The position numbers were made by a program, and so were the translations under genes. Shown piece after piece: positions 7,512-15,708 of a stretch of DNA of 22,343 nucleotides. Position 1 is the first letter of the stretch, and every line of letters begins with the position of its first letter. This stretch comes from Clostridia bacterium (lineage in GTDB: Bacteria; Bacillota_A; Clostridia; Christensenellales; Aristaeellaceae), in contig JAFQIF010000109.1 in the NCBI GenBank assembly GCA_017397695.1, positions 1 to 22,343 on the forward strand, read 5' to 3'. The notes beneath the pieces were generated by a model. It did no database searches and was not told the DNA's origin. It was given only the letters and a program-made list of their open reading frames with translations.

Positions 7512-8486
7512 ATGCAAAGGATGATGCTTTCTGTGGTGCTGGCCTTTGTGGTTGGCGCCCTGCTCGGCAAGCTGCTGCTGCCGGTGCTCTATAAGCTGAA
7601 ATTTGGCCAGAATATCTACGAGCTTGCGCCTGAAGCGCATAAAAAGAAACAGGGTACGCCGATCATGGGCGGCCTTACGTTCGCGGGCGCAGCGATTGTT
7701 TCCGGTCTGCTGCTGGGGGATTACAGCATGCCTCTTTGGCAGAATATGACATTGGCTGTGCTGCTGATGGCGCTGGGCAATATGTGCATCGGCTTTGCGG
7801 ATGATATGACCAAAATCCGCGGCGGCAAGAACGCAGGCCTTACGGCAAAGCAGAAGATGATCTTCCAGACCGTCCTGGCGCTGGCGTTCTCCGTGTATTG
7901 CTATTTCCATCCGCAGGTCGGCTCCGCGATCCGGATTCCGTTCCTCAAGGCAGAGCTGGACTTGGGTATCCTGTATATTCCGCTGATGATGTTTGTCATC
8001 GTGGGCACCACCAACAGCGCGAACCTGCTGGACGGCCTGGACGGTCTGTGTACCGGCGTGTCTATGCTCGATTTTGCGACCATGGCGGTGATTGCGGCGG
8101 CTTGCGGCCTGGGCGGCGATCTGGGTGTGGTCTGCTGCGCGATGGTTGGCGGCCTGATGGGCTTCTGGCTGTATAACGTGCATCCGGCGAAGATGTTCAT
8201 GGGCGATACCGGTTCCATGTTCATCGGCGGTGCGGTGGTTGCTGCTGCGATGCTGCTGCGTCAGCCGCTGATTCTGGTGCTCATTGCGTTCTGGATGCTC
8301 ATGAGCAGCCTGTCGGTTATGATCCAGGTCACCTATTTCAAGAAGACCGGCGGCAAGCGTATCTTCAAAATGTCTCCGATTCATCATCACTTTGAGCTTT
8401 GCGGCATGAGCGAATTCCGCATCGTGGCCATGTACATGACGACGACTGCGGCGCTGTGCCTGATCACGCTGCTGGGCGTGCTCTAA
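7512..8486 (+). CDS. mraY: Phospho-N-acetylmuramoyl-pentapeptide transferase
   Basis: A 324-residue integral membrane enzyme with about ten hydrophobic helices. It transfers phospho-MurNAc-pentapeptide to undecaprenyl phosphate, giving lipid I at the inner face of the membrane. Hallmarks: KKKQGTPIMGGL near residue 45, the aspartate pair in FADDMTK, NLLDGLDGL, HPAKMFMGDTGSM and the terminal SPIHHHFEL with its histidine triad. Length matches the family. GGAGG (7499-7503) sits 8 bases before the ATG. It follows murE by 44 bases. A terminator-like hairpin follows, splitting it from murD. Confidence 0.96.
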   Translation: MQRMMLSVVLAFVVGALLGKLLLPVLYKLKFGQNIYELAPEAHKKKQGTPIMGGLTFAGAAIVSGLLLGDYSMPLWQNMTLAVLLMALGNMCIGFADDMTKIRGGKNAGLTAKQKMIFQTVLALAFSVYCYFHPQVGSAIRIPFLKAELDLGILYIPLMMFVIVGTTNSANLLDGLDGLCTGVSMLDFATMAVIAAACGLGGDLGVVCCAMVGGLMGFWLYNVHPAKMFMGDTGSMFIGGAVVAAAMLLRQPLILVLIAFWMLMSSLSVMIQVTYFKKTGGKRIFKMSPIHHHFELCGMSEFRIVAMYMTTTAALCLITLLGVL

Positions 8487-8504
8487 AACGAGTAAAATGC
8501 GCAT

Positions 8505-8557
8505 CCGCTTCCGAAAAGCTTTGCAGAGAGTTTCTGCACGCTCGCGGAAGCGGTTTT
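8505..8557 (+). terminator. Terminator-like hairpin between mraY and murD
   Basis: CCGCTTCCG (8505-8513) pairs with CGGAAGCGG (8545-8553), with an inner stem GCAGA/TCTGC (8523-8527 and 8533-8537), followed by TTTTG. The T run is short, so termination may be partial. It lies inside the dcw cluster, 19 bases after mraY. Confidence 0.65.
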
Positions 8558-8617
8558 GCCGTTATTGGCTTTAATTGAAGAAAACCAACTTAAAACTGCG
8601 CGAAGCGAAGAAGGGAG

Positions 8618-8676
8618 TTTGAGGGATCGAATCCCTCAAGCGGGTTTCAGGGCGGCAGTCCTTATGCCCTCTCCCG
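8618..8676 (+). promoter_or_regulatory. Structured leader upstream of murD
   Basis: Two hairpins follow one another: TTGAGGGAT (8619-8627) with ATCCCTCAA (8631-8639), a perfect 9-bp stem with a 3-base loop; then a nested hairpin CGGG (8641-8644) / CCCG (8673-8676) holding AGGGC (8649-8653) / GCCCT (8666-8670). They fill the gap between the terminator and the murD ribosome site (AGGAGG, 8679-8684). I do not recognise a known riboswitch class. A regulatory role is inference. Confidence 0.4.
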
Positions 8677-8691
8677 TTAGGAGGAAATACC

Positions 8692-10056
8692 ATGGATGTG
8701 AAGAATAAACGCGTGCTCGTGCTGGGCATGGCGCGTAGCGGCGTGGCTGCGGCAAAGCTGCTTGCCCAAAGGGGCGCAATTGTGACCATCAGCGATATGA
8801 AGACAGAGGAGAGCTTTGGCGGCGCGCTTGATGAGCTGCGAGGCCTGGGCTGCATCTTTGCGCTGGGCGAAGGCCCGCAGAAATATCTGAAAGAGCAGGA
8901 CATGATGATCCTCAGCCCGGGCATTCCGGTTGCCAAGCCGTTTGTGCAGGAGGCGATTGCCGGCGGCGTGGAGGTGATCGGCGAGCTGGAACTGGGCGCG
9001 CGCATGATGCGCGGCGGTTTGTGCGCCATCACCGGTACCAATGGCAAGACCACGACCACCACGCTGGTGGGCGAGCTTTTCCGCGCAACGGGCCGCAGCA
9101 CGCATGTCGTAGGCAATATCGGCTATCCGATCACGGCGGATGCAGGGGAGATGACGGATGGCGATCTGACGGTCGCTGAGGTCAGCTCTTATCAGTGTGA
9201 GACGATCAGCACATTCCATCCGCATGTGGGCGCAGTACTCAATATTACCGAGGATCACATCGCCCGCCATGGCTCCATGCAGTGCTACATCGACATGAAG
9301 CGCCGCATCTTTGATCGTCAGAGAGCGGATGATATTGCGGTGTTCAATTATGATGATCCGACCTGCCATGAGATGGCGAAGGGGCTTGCGGCGAAGGTTG
9401 TGTGGTTCTCGCGTACGCAGCAGGTGCCGCTGGGTACGGATGTGCGCGACGGCATGATCACGCTCAATCTGGACGGTGAGCCGAAGGCAATCTGCCGCGC
9501 AGACGAGGTGTTTATCCCCGGTCCGCATAATCTGGAGAATGCGCTGGCGGCGGTCACCATTGCAGGCGCGATGGGCGTTGATGCTGCGCTGATGGCACCC
9601 GTGCTCAAAACCTTCCGCGGTGTGGAGCATCGTATCGAAACCGTGCGCGTGCTGAGCGGCGTCACCTGGATCAATGATTCAAAGGGAACGAACGTGGACT
9701 CCACGCTCAAGGCGATTGCGACGATGACCAAACCGACTGTATTGATCCTCGGCGGCAGCGACAAAGGCACGTCCTTTGACGCGCTGGCTGAAGCGATTGC
9801 CGCCGCACCGCAGATTGTACACTGCGTGCTCATCGGCGATACGGCGAAGCAGATCCGGGAGTCGCTTGAGAAGGTGGGTTATACCGCTATGTCAGAGGCG
9901 GGATACGATTTTGACCTGTGCCTGAAGCTGTGCCGTGAGACGGCGCAAGAGAGCGGCTGTGTGCTGCTCTCGCCGGCGTGTGCGAGCTGTGATATGTTCA
10001 AGGACTTTGAGGACAGAGGCCGCATTTTTAAAGAAAAGGTGATGGCGCTGAAGTAA
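8692..10056 (+). CDS. murD: UDP-N-acetylmuramoyl-L-alanine--D-glutamate ligase
   Basis: A 454-residue cytoplasmic Mur ligase that adds D-glutamate to UDP-MurNAc-L-alanine. It begins with a Rossmann-like UDP-binding domain (VLVLGMARSGVAAAKLL), followed by the ATP loop GTNGKTTTTT starting at residue 115, the SSYQCETI and NITEDHIARHGSM segments of the central domain, and FRGVEHRIETV, INDSKGTN and LILGGSDKG in the C-terminal part, all typical of MurD. The terminal LLSPACASCDMFKDFEDRG matches the family's conserved end. AGGAGG lies 7 bases before the ATG. It begins after a terminator and structured leader, so its expression may differ from mraY. Confidence 0.96.
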   Translation: MDVKNKRVLVLGMARSGVAAAKLLAQRGAIVTISDMKTEESFGGALDELRGLGCIFALGEGPQKYLKEQDMMILSPGIPVAKPFVQEAIAGGVEVIGELELGARMMRGGLCAITGTNGKTTTTTLVGELFRATGRSTHVVGNIGYPITADAGEMTDGDLTVAEVSSYQCETISTFHPHVGAVLNITEDHIARHGSMQCYIDMKRRIFDRQRADDIAVFNYDDPTCHEMAKGLAAKVVWFSRTQQVPLGTDVRDGMITLNLDGEPKAICRADEVFIPGPHNLENALAAVTIAGAMGVDAALMAPVLKTFRGVEHRIETVRVLSGVTWINDSKGTNVDSTLKAIATMTKPTVLILGGSDKGTSFDALAEAIAAAPQIVHCVLIGDTAKQIRESLEKVGYTAMSEAGYDFDLCLKLCRETAQESGCVLLSPACASCDMFKDFEDRGRIFKEKVMALK

Positions 10057-10120
10057 GCGCGCCTGACCGGCTGCATGCGAAAGAGAAGGATTTTCGATGG
10101 CTGCCGGAGGGGGCGTTTGG

Positions 10121-11269
10121 ATGGTGAGAAATATGCGCCGCACGTGCGACAAAACGATCGTGCTGCTGATGGTGCTGCTGATCGTGCTGGGCCTGATTAC
10201 GCTTTTCAGTGCGACGTATTACCAGAGGACTGCGGGCGGCGATCCGCTTTCGGCGGTGAAAAAGCAGCTCTTCGGCATTGCGCTGGGCGCGGCTGCCTGC
10301 GTGCTGCTCTCCCATGTACCGTACAGATTCTTTAGGAAACCGCGCGTGATGATTGCCTTGCTGGGCGCCAGCGCAGCATTGCTGATTCTGGTGATCATTC
10401 CTGGCGTGGGCGTGAGCATCAATGGTTCGCGGCGCTGGCTGAATCTCTTCGGGCTGAGCATGCAGCCTTCGGAGTTTGCCAAGTATGCCATGGTGATCTT
10501 CATGGCTGGCGCGCTGGATCGAAAAGGAGAAAAGGTTCGCAGCCTGTTTGGCGGCGTGGTGCCGCTGCTTATTGTGCCGGGCGTGATGTTTCTGCTCATT
10601 CTGGAGCAGCCCAATCTGTCCACTGGAGGCAGCATTCTGATCTGTGCGCTGCTGATGCTCTTTGCTGCAGGGCTTAAAAAGCGGCATATGGCGCTTTTGA
10701 GCGTGTGCGGGCTGTGCGTGGGCGCGTTTTATGCATGGAGCGCGCCGTACCGCAGAGAGCGTCTTCTTTCGTTTCGCGATCCCTTTGCCAAGATGAGCGA
10801 CGAGGGCTACCAGCTTTCGCAGTCGCTGATTGCGCTGGGTTCCGGTGGGCTGTTCGGCATGGGGCTGGGGCAGGGCAAGCAGAAGTTTGCTTATCTGCCG
10901 TATCCGGAATCGGATTGTATCTTTGCCATTGTCGGCGAAGACTTCGGCCTGGTCGGATGTACGGCGGTGGTGCTGCTATTCTGTGCATTTGTGTTTGCCG
11001 GGCTGCGTGTGGCTATCAATTGCCGGGATCGATACGGCTGTATGCTTGCGGGCGGCATCACATCGATGATCGGCTTGCAGGCGTTCATCAACATGGGCGT
11101 GGTTACGGGGATCATGCCGACGACGGGACTTCCGCTGCCGTTTTTCAGCGCGGGCGGTACGTCGGTGACGATGATTATGGCGGCTGTGGGGATTCTGCTG
11201 AATATTTCGCGTGAAAATGGGCGCGCTATTGGATCAAAGCACATGGAGGAAACGGAGCATGAGGCATAA
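10121..11269 (+). CDS. ftsW: SEDS-family glycosyltransferase FtsW/SpoVE
   Basis: A multi-spanning membrane protein of 382 residues from ATG 10121 (390 from ATG 10097, which also has a ribosome site; the extra eight residues encode the GGAGG of the inner start). Family marks: LITLFSATYY in the first helix, GSRRWLNLFGLSMQPSEFAK, the loop GSGGLFGMGLGQGKQKF followed by YPESDCIFAIVGEDFGLVG, and TTGLPLPFFSAGGTS near the end. SEDS proteins polymerise glycan strands from lipid II, paired with a class B PBP, here probably the one at 3853. Whether it is the vegetative FtsW or the sporulation SpoVE cannot be told from one copy. The next gene overlaps its 3' end by 11 bases. Confidence 0.93.
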   Translation: MVRNMRRTCDKTIVLLMVLLIVLGLITLFSATYYQRTAGGDPLSAVKKQLFGIALGAAACVLLSHVPYRFFRKPRVMIALLGASAALLILVIIPGVGVSINGSRRWLNLFGLSMQPSEFAKYAMVIFMAGALDRKGEKVRSLFGGVVPLLIVPGVMFLLILEQPNLSTGGSILICALLMLFAAGLKKRHMALLSVCGLCVGAFYAWSAPYRRERLLSFRDPFAKMSDEGYQLSQSLIALGSGGLFGMGLGQGKQKFAYLPYPESDCIFAIVGEDFGLVGCTAVVLLFCAFVFAGLRVAINCRDRYGCMLAGGITSMIGLQAFINMGVVTGIMPTTGLPLPFFSAGGTSVTMIMAAVGILLNISRENGRAIGSKHMEETEHEA

Positions 11270-12083
11270 AAAACGAAAAAAACAGGCCAGACAGACGCTG
11301 GCGATGTCCATCGTGGTCATTGCTGCGGTATCCATATTGCTGGTGCTGGTCTGTTCGCAGGTCTTTATCGTACGCGATGTTATGGTGGTGGGCAACCGCA
11401 ATCTGCTGCGCGAGGAGGTTGTGACGCAGAGCGGCGTTAAGCCGGGTGATAATCTGCTGGCCATCACCGCCTCGCAGCTCAGGAAAAACCTGGAGCAGAA
11501 CCGCTATATCGAGTATCTCGGCCATGGGTTTGACTATCGCGGTACGCTGACGCTGCGCATTTCAGAGCGCCTGGGCATGGCGGTTGTATACGATCTGGGC
11601 TACTATTATGTTCTGGATGAAAAGGGTATGGTGCTCGAGGTCGCCGGCAGCGCGTATCCTACGGGTGTAGCCGGTCCCAAGGTGACGGGTTTTTCGCTGG
11701 AATCCAACTCGCGCATCACGGTGGGAGAGGCGCTGCCTGTGCACCATAAAGGGCAGCTGGAGGCGCTGGAACTGGTGATCAGGGAGCTTGACAACACCAA
11801 TATGCTGGCGCGCACATCTGAACTGAACGTCAAAAACACCGGCAACATGTATATTCTGACGGCGGAGGGCGCGACGGTTGTGCTGGGGGATTCCTCTAAC
11901 ATGCGCACCAAGCTGCTCATCGCACGAGAGGTGCTCTCCCTGCGCGAGGCTCAGGGCGATCTACTGGGCGCCAAGATCGATGTATCCAGCGGAAAGAATG
12001 CGCATTATATCCCGCCGGTGCTGCCCACGGTTACTCCGGTACCCACGGCAACGCCGACTGTATCGCCTGTGCCTACGCCGTAA
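11259..12083 (+). CDS. divIB: Cell division protein DivIB/FtsQ
   Basis: A 274-residue bitopic protein: a strongly basic start (RHKKRKKQARQ), one membrane helix at about residues 13-34, then a POTRA domain (FIVRDVMVVGNRNLLREEVV, shortened GVKPGDNLL) and the FtsQ/DivIB beta domain. The end is a Pro/Thr/Val-rich tail (VTPVPTATPTVSPVPTP), probably disordered outside the cell. DivIB links FtsL and DivIC with the septal synthase. ATG 11259 has GGAGG 9 bases upstream and overlaps ftsW by 11 bases, suggesting coupled translation. A longer GTG start at 11211 is less likely. In most clostridia murG and murB lie between ftsW and this gene; here nothing does. Confidence 0.9.
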   Translation: MRHKKRKKQARQTLAMSIVVIAAVSILLVLVCSQVFIVRDVMVVGNRNLLREEVVTQSGVKPGDNLLAITASQLRKNLEQNRYIEYLGHGFDYRGTLTLRISERLGMAVVYDLGYYYVLDEKGMVLEVAGSAYPTGVAGPKVTGFSLESNSRITVGEALPVHHKGQLEALELVIRELDNTNMLARTSELNVKNTGNMYILTAEGATVVLGDSSNMRTKLLIAREVLSLREAQGDLLGAKIDVSSGKNAHYIPPVLPTVTPVPTATPTVSPVPTP

Positions 12084-12101
12084 TGTACACATATCCGGCA
12101 A

Positions 12102-12121
12102 AAATTGGACGGAAATTGGAC
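12102..12121 (+). repeat. Short tandem repeat upstream of the ftsA promoter
   Basis: AAATTGGAC occurs at 12102-12110 and again at 12113-12121, an 11-base step, about one helical turn, 19 bases before the -35 box. The arrangement would suit an activator or repressor site; this is inference. Confidence 0.4.
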
Positions 12122-12139
12122 AAAATTTGCTGAAGTGGC

Positions 12140-12168
12140 TTGAAAGAACGGGCATAATCGGTTACAAT
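12140..12168 (+). promoter_or_regulatory. Sigma-A-type promoter for ftsA-ftsZ
   Basis: TTGAAA (12140-12145), a 17-base spacer, TACAAT (12163-12168). It lies 87 bases upstream of ftsA, so the ftsA-ftsZ pair can be transcribed independently of the rest of the dcw cluster. A small hairpin CGCCC/GGGCG (about 12206-12219) lies in the leader. Confidence 0.8.
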
Positions 12169-12254
12169 AAACTCGCATAATAATAGCAAATCAGATGATA
12201 TTTTGCGCCCTTTTGGGCGAATTTACATGCGGGCAGACAGGAGCATGAGATCGT

Positions 12255-13433
12255 ATGATGAAAAAAGCGACAGCGGTTCTGGACTTTGGTACGTCCAAGG
12301 TGCTGGTATTGCTTGCAGAGGAAAGCGCATATCAGAAGGTAACCATCACCTCCGCCGGTATGGCGCAGTATGATGGCTTCATGAACGGGGAGTGGAACGC
12401 GCCCGGCGACGTGACCGATGCCATTGCCAGCGCTATCGAAGCGGCCGAAAATAAGGTGGGCGCGCATATCAAAGAAGTATATGTGGGCGTGCCGGGCGAA
12501 TTTGTTCGCGTGTATGTGATCGAGTCGAGCGTAACGCTGCAGGGCGCCGATCCGAAGGTCACCAGCGCTGATGTGGAAAAGCTGCAGCGCCAGGCCACCG
12601 AGATGCTCGACCGGCCGACCGGCGTGATCATTCACCGCAGTCCCGCTTGGTTCAAGGTGGATGGCGGACAGAAGACGCTTGAGCCTGTCGATCAGAAGGG
12701 CTCCACGCTTGAGGGCATGATTGGCTTTGTGCTGGCGGACCAGTTCTTTGTCAATGATGTGACCGAGCGTCTGCGCGAGTTGAATATTGAGGTCAAGGGC
12801 TTCTTCTCCACGTCCGTGGGCGAGGCCATGCAGATGATTCCGTTCGAGGAGCGCGACCATACGGCCATTCTGGTGGACGTCGGCTATCTCTCCACGGAGG
12901 TCATGGCGGTCGAGGGTGACGCGCTGATCTGGCAGAAGGTGCTGCCGGTGGGTGGCGCGCATATCACGCTGGATCTGGCGTACGGTCTGGAAAAGCCGTT
13001 TGACATGTGTGAGAAGATCAAGCGCAGCTATACGTTCAACGCGCCCAAGAACACGCAGATTGAGATTCAGGGCGAGAACGGCGAGATGGAGACTTTCTCG
13101 GGCGAGCAGATCAGCATGATCGTCGACGCGCGCGCCGATGAGATGCTTGAAATGATCGACGAGGCCATCAAAAAGAGCGGCATTCGCCTGGGCAACTGGT
13201 CCAACATCTATTTCACCGGCGGCGGCTTAATGCCGATGGCCGGCGCGAGGGTGTATGCTGCCAGCAAGCTCTCCCGCAATGTGCGCGAGGCGGCGGCCAA
13301 GACGGTCAAGCTCAAGCCTGCGCAGATCTTTGCCAGTGGCAGCGGCCTGCTTGAGCTGGTGTACAATACCATCGAACTCGAAGAACAGGACGAGGGCCTG
13401 TTTGACCGCATTAAGCGCATCTTCCGCAAGTGA
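12255..13433 (+). CDS. ftsA: Cell division protein FtsA
   Basis: A 392-residue actin-fold protein. The phosphate-1 loop is AVLDFGTSKVLVL; the FtsA-specific 1C subdomain follows (EVYVGVPGEFVRV to FFVNDVTERL); phosphate-2 is AILVDVGYLSTEVMAV, and the adenosine loop is NIYFTGGGLMPMAGA. The C-terminus GLFDRIKRIFRK forms an amphipathic basic helix, the usual membrane-targeting sequence. FtsA anchors FtsZ filaments to the membrane. It is slightly shorter than many FtsA proteins but no domain is missing. CAGGAG (12238-12243) is 11 bases before the ATG, a wide spacing. ftsZ starts 51 bases downstream. Confidence 0.9.
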   Translation: MMKKATAVLDFGTSKVLVLLAEESAYQKVTITSAGMAQYDGFMNGEWNAPGDVTDAIASAIEAAENKVGAHIKEVYVGVPGEFVRVYVIESSVTLQGADPKVTSADVEKLQRQATEMLDRPTGVIIHRSPAWFKVDGGQKTLEPVDQKGSTLEGMIGFVLADQFFVNDVTERLRELNIEVKGFFSTSVGEAMQMIPFEERDHTAILVDVGYLSTEVMAVEGDALIWQKVLPVGGAHITLDLAYGLEKPFDMCEKIKRSYTFNAPKNTQIEIQGENGEMETFSGEQISMIVDARADEMLEMIDEAIKKSGIRLGNWSNIYFTGGGLMPMAGARVYAASKLSRNVREAAAKTVKLKPAQIFASGSGLLELVYNTIELEEQDEGLFDRIKRIFRK

Positions 13434-13484
13434 TCGGAAGCCTGCTTAGAGGTTATTTTAGCGAAACAAAAGGGGGATTTTCCT

Positions 13485-14795
13485 GTGTTTGAAATTGAAA
13501 TGGACGAGCGTCCGGCAGCTTCCATTAAGGTCGTAGGTTGCGGCGGCGGCGGCGGAAACGCGCTCAACCGCATGGTCGACTGCGGCGTGACCGGCGTAGA
13601 CTTTATCGCCGTGAATACCGATGTGCAGGCGCTGCGCACCAGCAGGGCTGCTACCATGATCCAGATCGGCGAAAAGCTGACCAAGGGTCTGGGCGCCGGC
13701 GCGACGCCGGAAATCGGCAAGAAGGCTGCCGAAGAGAGCCGCGAAGAGATTGCCAATGCGCTCAAGGGTGCGGATCTGGTGTTCGTTACCGCCGGTATGG
13801 GCGGCGGTACCGGCACGGGCGCTGCTCCCGTCGTAGCGGAGATTGCCCGCGACATGGGAATTCTGACCATCGCCGTGGTCACCAAGCCGTTCGCGTTTGA
13901 GGGCAAGACCCGCATGCGCAAGGCTGAGACCGGCATCGACGAACTCAAGCAGCGCGTGGATACCCTGGTGGTCATCCCCAACGAGCGCCTGCTGCAGGTC
14001 TGCCCGAAGGGTACCTCCTTCAAGGGTGCGTTCAATTTTGCGGATGACGTGCTCCGTCAGGGCATTCAGGGCATCTCCGATCTGATCTCTCAGACTGGCA
14101 TCATCAACCTGGACTTTGCGGACGTCAAGGCCGTGATGGAGTCCGGCGGTATGGCGCATCTGGGCATCGGCGTGGGCAAGGGCGAGAAGGCCATGGCTGA
14201 CGCCGCGCAGAATGCGATCTCCTCTCCGATGCTGGAGACGAGCATCGACGGCGCACGCGCTGTGCTCATCAATGTGACCTGCAACTCCGACTGCTCCATC
14301 GTGGACATCAACGATGCGGTTGAGATGATCACTGCCGCTGCGGATAGCGAGGCGAACATCATCTTCGGCGCGAGCATCGATGATACCCTCGAGGACGAGG
14401 TGCATATCACCGTGATTGCCACCGGCTTTGAAAAGGTGCCGTTCCCGCCGCGCGCTTCCAGCGCCGAGCGCCCGGCTTCTCTGCCGAGCCAGGCTGCCTA
14501 TGTGCCCCAGAGCTACAGCGCGGGCGCGTATCAGTCTCCGGCTGCGAATCGCAGCTTCGGCCGTTACGATGCTGCCTACACCCCCGTGACCGGTTATGCG
14601 GCCAATCCGGCTGAGCCGGAAGTGCCTGCGTTCCTGAACGCCGAGAATGCTGGCGGTCAGCGCGTCTCTCCGTTTGCTGCGATGCCGGAAATGCCGGTGC
14701 AGCAGCCGGTGGAGTCGGAGCGTGCTCCGTCAGAGGAGCAGCGTGCGCCGCGTTCCTTCATGGATGGTATCCCGGCCTACATGCGCCGCAAGTAA
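13485..14795 (+). CDS. ftsZ: Cell division protein FtsZ
   Basis: A 436-residue tubulin homologue starting at GTG 13485 after a purine-rich AAAGGGGGA site. The GTP-binding motifs are clear: [11 protein letters not shown] near residue 19 and the tubulin signature GGGTGTG at residues 106-112; the T7 loop [11 protein letters not shown] supplies the catalytic aspartates to the neighbouring subunit. After the globular part (to about 317) comes an Ala/Pro/Ser/Tyr-rich linker of about 110 residues, then the conserved C-terminal peptide GIPAYMRRK, which binds FtsA or SepF. FtsZ forms the ring that directs septum synthesis. A strong terminator follows, ending the dcw unit. Confidence 0.98.
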   Translation: MFEIEMDERPAASIKVVGCGGGGGNALNRMVDCGVTGVDFIAVNTDVQALRTSRAATMIQIGEKLTKGLGAGATPEIGKKAAEESREEIANALKGADLVFVTAGMGGGTGTGAAPVVAEIARDMGILTIAVVTKPFAFEGKTRMRKAETGIDELKQRVDTLVVIPNERLLQVCPKGTSFKGAFNFADDVLRQGIQGISDLISQTGIINLDFADVKAVMESGGMAHLGIGVGKGEKAMADAAQNAISSPMLETSIDGARAVLINVTCNSDCSIVDINDAVEMITAAADSEANIIFGASIDDTLEDEVHITVIATGFEKVPFPPRASSAERPASLPSQAAYVPQSYSAGAYQSPAANRSFGRYDAAYTPVTGYAANPAEPEVPAFLNAENAGGQRVSPFAAMPEMPVQQPVESERAPSEEQRAPRSFMDGIPAYMRRK

Positions 14796-14803
14796 TGAAA
14801 CAC

Positions 14804-14831
14804 AAAAACCGGCTGTATAGCCGGTTTTTTC
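14804..14831 (+). terminator. Intrinsic terminator after ftsZ
   Basis: An 11-bp stem AAAAACCGGCT (14804-14814), 4-base loop, AGCCGGTTTTT (14819-14829), with the T tract running to 14830, only 9 bases after the stop. Confidence 0.92.
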
Positions 14832-14870
14832 TATGGGATTTCTATGTAATTGTAAGATGAACCGAATAAA

Positions 14871-14901
14871 CAAGGCTGCAGAACATTGCTCTGCAGCCTT
14901 G
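14871..14901 (-). terminator. Hairpin downstream of the secreted-protein gene
   Basis: CAAGGCTGCAG (14871-14881) and CTGCAGCCTTG (14891-14901) form a perfect 11-bp stem 10 bases beyond the minus-strand stop. On the minus strand it is followed by TTTATT, a weak T tract. It is probably the terminator of the minus-strand gene. Confidence 0.65.
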
Positions 14902-14911
14902 AATTCTGTCG

Positions 14912-15625
14912 TTACTGGAACTTGAGCGTGGAGCGCACCTTGCGCCAAAGGTGGTTGTAGTAGGAATACCAGTTGCGCGGGGTGGTCAGGCGGATCTGAT
15001 AGAGCGCCTTCTCATATGCGACGATGATCACGCGGCCGTTCATTTCGTAGGTCTTTGTACCGTCGTTGTAGTCGGCTTTGTAGTAGCAGTAATAGCCCTT
15101 GCCCTTGCCGAAATCGCCGGAATCGATGTTGCCCGGGGTGAAGGTGGTGAAGCTGGGCGCCAGTTCCTCAAGCACGGTTTCCAGGCGGCTGCGCGCGTCG
15201 GTAGCCGTCTGCGTCAGGCCCATGTTGTATTTCTCGATGGTGATGCGGGTCTGATAGCCGTCCGGCTCCATCATTTCGCTCTTGGGCTCAACGAACTGCA
15301 CCGTGGTGGTCTGGTTCGTGTTCGGGTTGAGATGCCAGGTATAGGGGATGGAGAAGGAGACGCCCATCATCGGATTCTCATAGGTTTCGTAGACGAAATT
15401 GGGCGTAGGCGCCGGAGTAGGAGTCGGCTTGTCGATCGGATCGACGGCCACCGGCGTAGCGACGGGATTGTCCGGGGTGAGCAGATCGAAATCGAGCTTC
15501 GGTGCGCCTTCGGACACAGCGGTATTTACCGGCGCGTCAGCGGTCGGAGCGCCGGGCAGGGCCTCGGCACAGGCCATAGAGGAAGACAGCAGTGCGCAGG
15601 CGAGGAAAAGAAGAAAACGCTTCAT
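14912..15625 (-). CDS. Secreted or membrane-attached protein of unknown function
   Basis: A 237-residue protein with a clear signal peptide (MKRFLLFLACALLSSSMACA); cleavage after ACA is likely. The SMAC tetrad is a poor lipobox, so lipid attachment is possible but not favoured. A Pro/Thr-rich linker (PTPTPAPTP, about residues 68-76) leads to a domain of about 160 residues with many aromatic residues (FVYETYENPMMGVSFSIPYTW, here cited in part, and later GKGYYCYYKADYNDG). The overall look, a GVSFSIPYTW strand followed by mixed strands and a final YNHLWRKVRSTLKF helix, recalls PsbP/DcrB-like extracellular domains, but I cannot name a family. It has its own promoter and terminator. Confidence 0.75.
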   Translation of the reverse strand: MKRFLLFLACALLSSSMACAEALPGAPTADAPVNTAVSEGAPKLDFDLLTPDNPVATPVAVDPIDKPTPTPAPTPNFVYETYENPMMGVSFSIPYTWHLNPNTNQTTTVQFVEPKSEMMEPDGYQTRITIEKYNMGLTQTATDARSRLETVLEELAPSFTTFTPGNIDSGDFGKGKGYYCYYKADYNDGTKTYEMNGRVIIVAYEKALYQIRLTTPRNWYSYYNHLWRKVRSTLKFQ

Positions 15626-15675
15626 ATTACAGACCTCCGTTCAGAAGCTTGTGATTCGTCGTTTTGCCTGCCGGA

Positions 15676-15687
15676 CGCCATATGGCG
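15676..15687. repeat. Palindrome in the leader of the secreted-protein gene
   Basis: CGCCATATGGCG is a perfect 12-base palindrome, extended with one bulge by GCCG/CGGC outside it. On the minus strand it lies about 15 bases after the predicted transcription start, where an operator or leader hairpin would act. Confidence 0.4.
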
Positions 15688-15708
15688 ACGGCTTGACATG
15701 GTACTGTC

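Noticed and set aside
7188..8504. Long minus-strand open frame opposite murE and mraY
   Set aside because: Histidine- and glutamine-rich shadow of GC-rich coding sequence on the other strand; no ribosome site and no domain.
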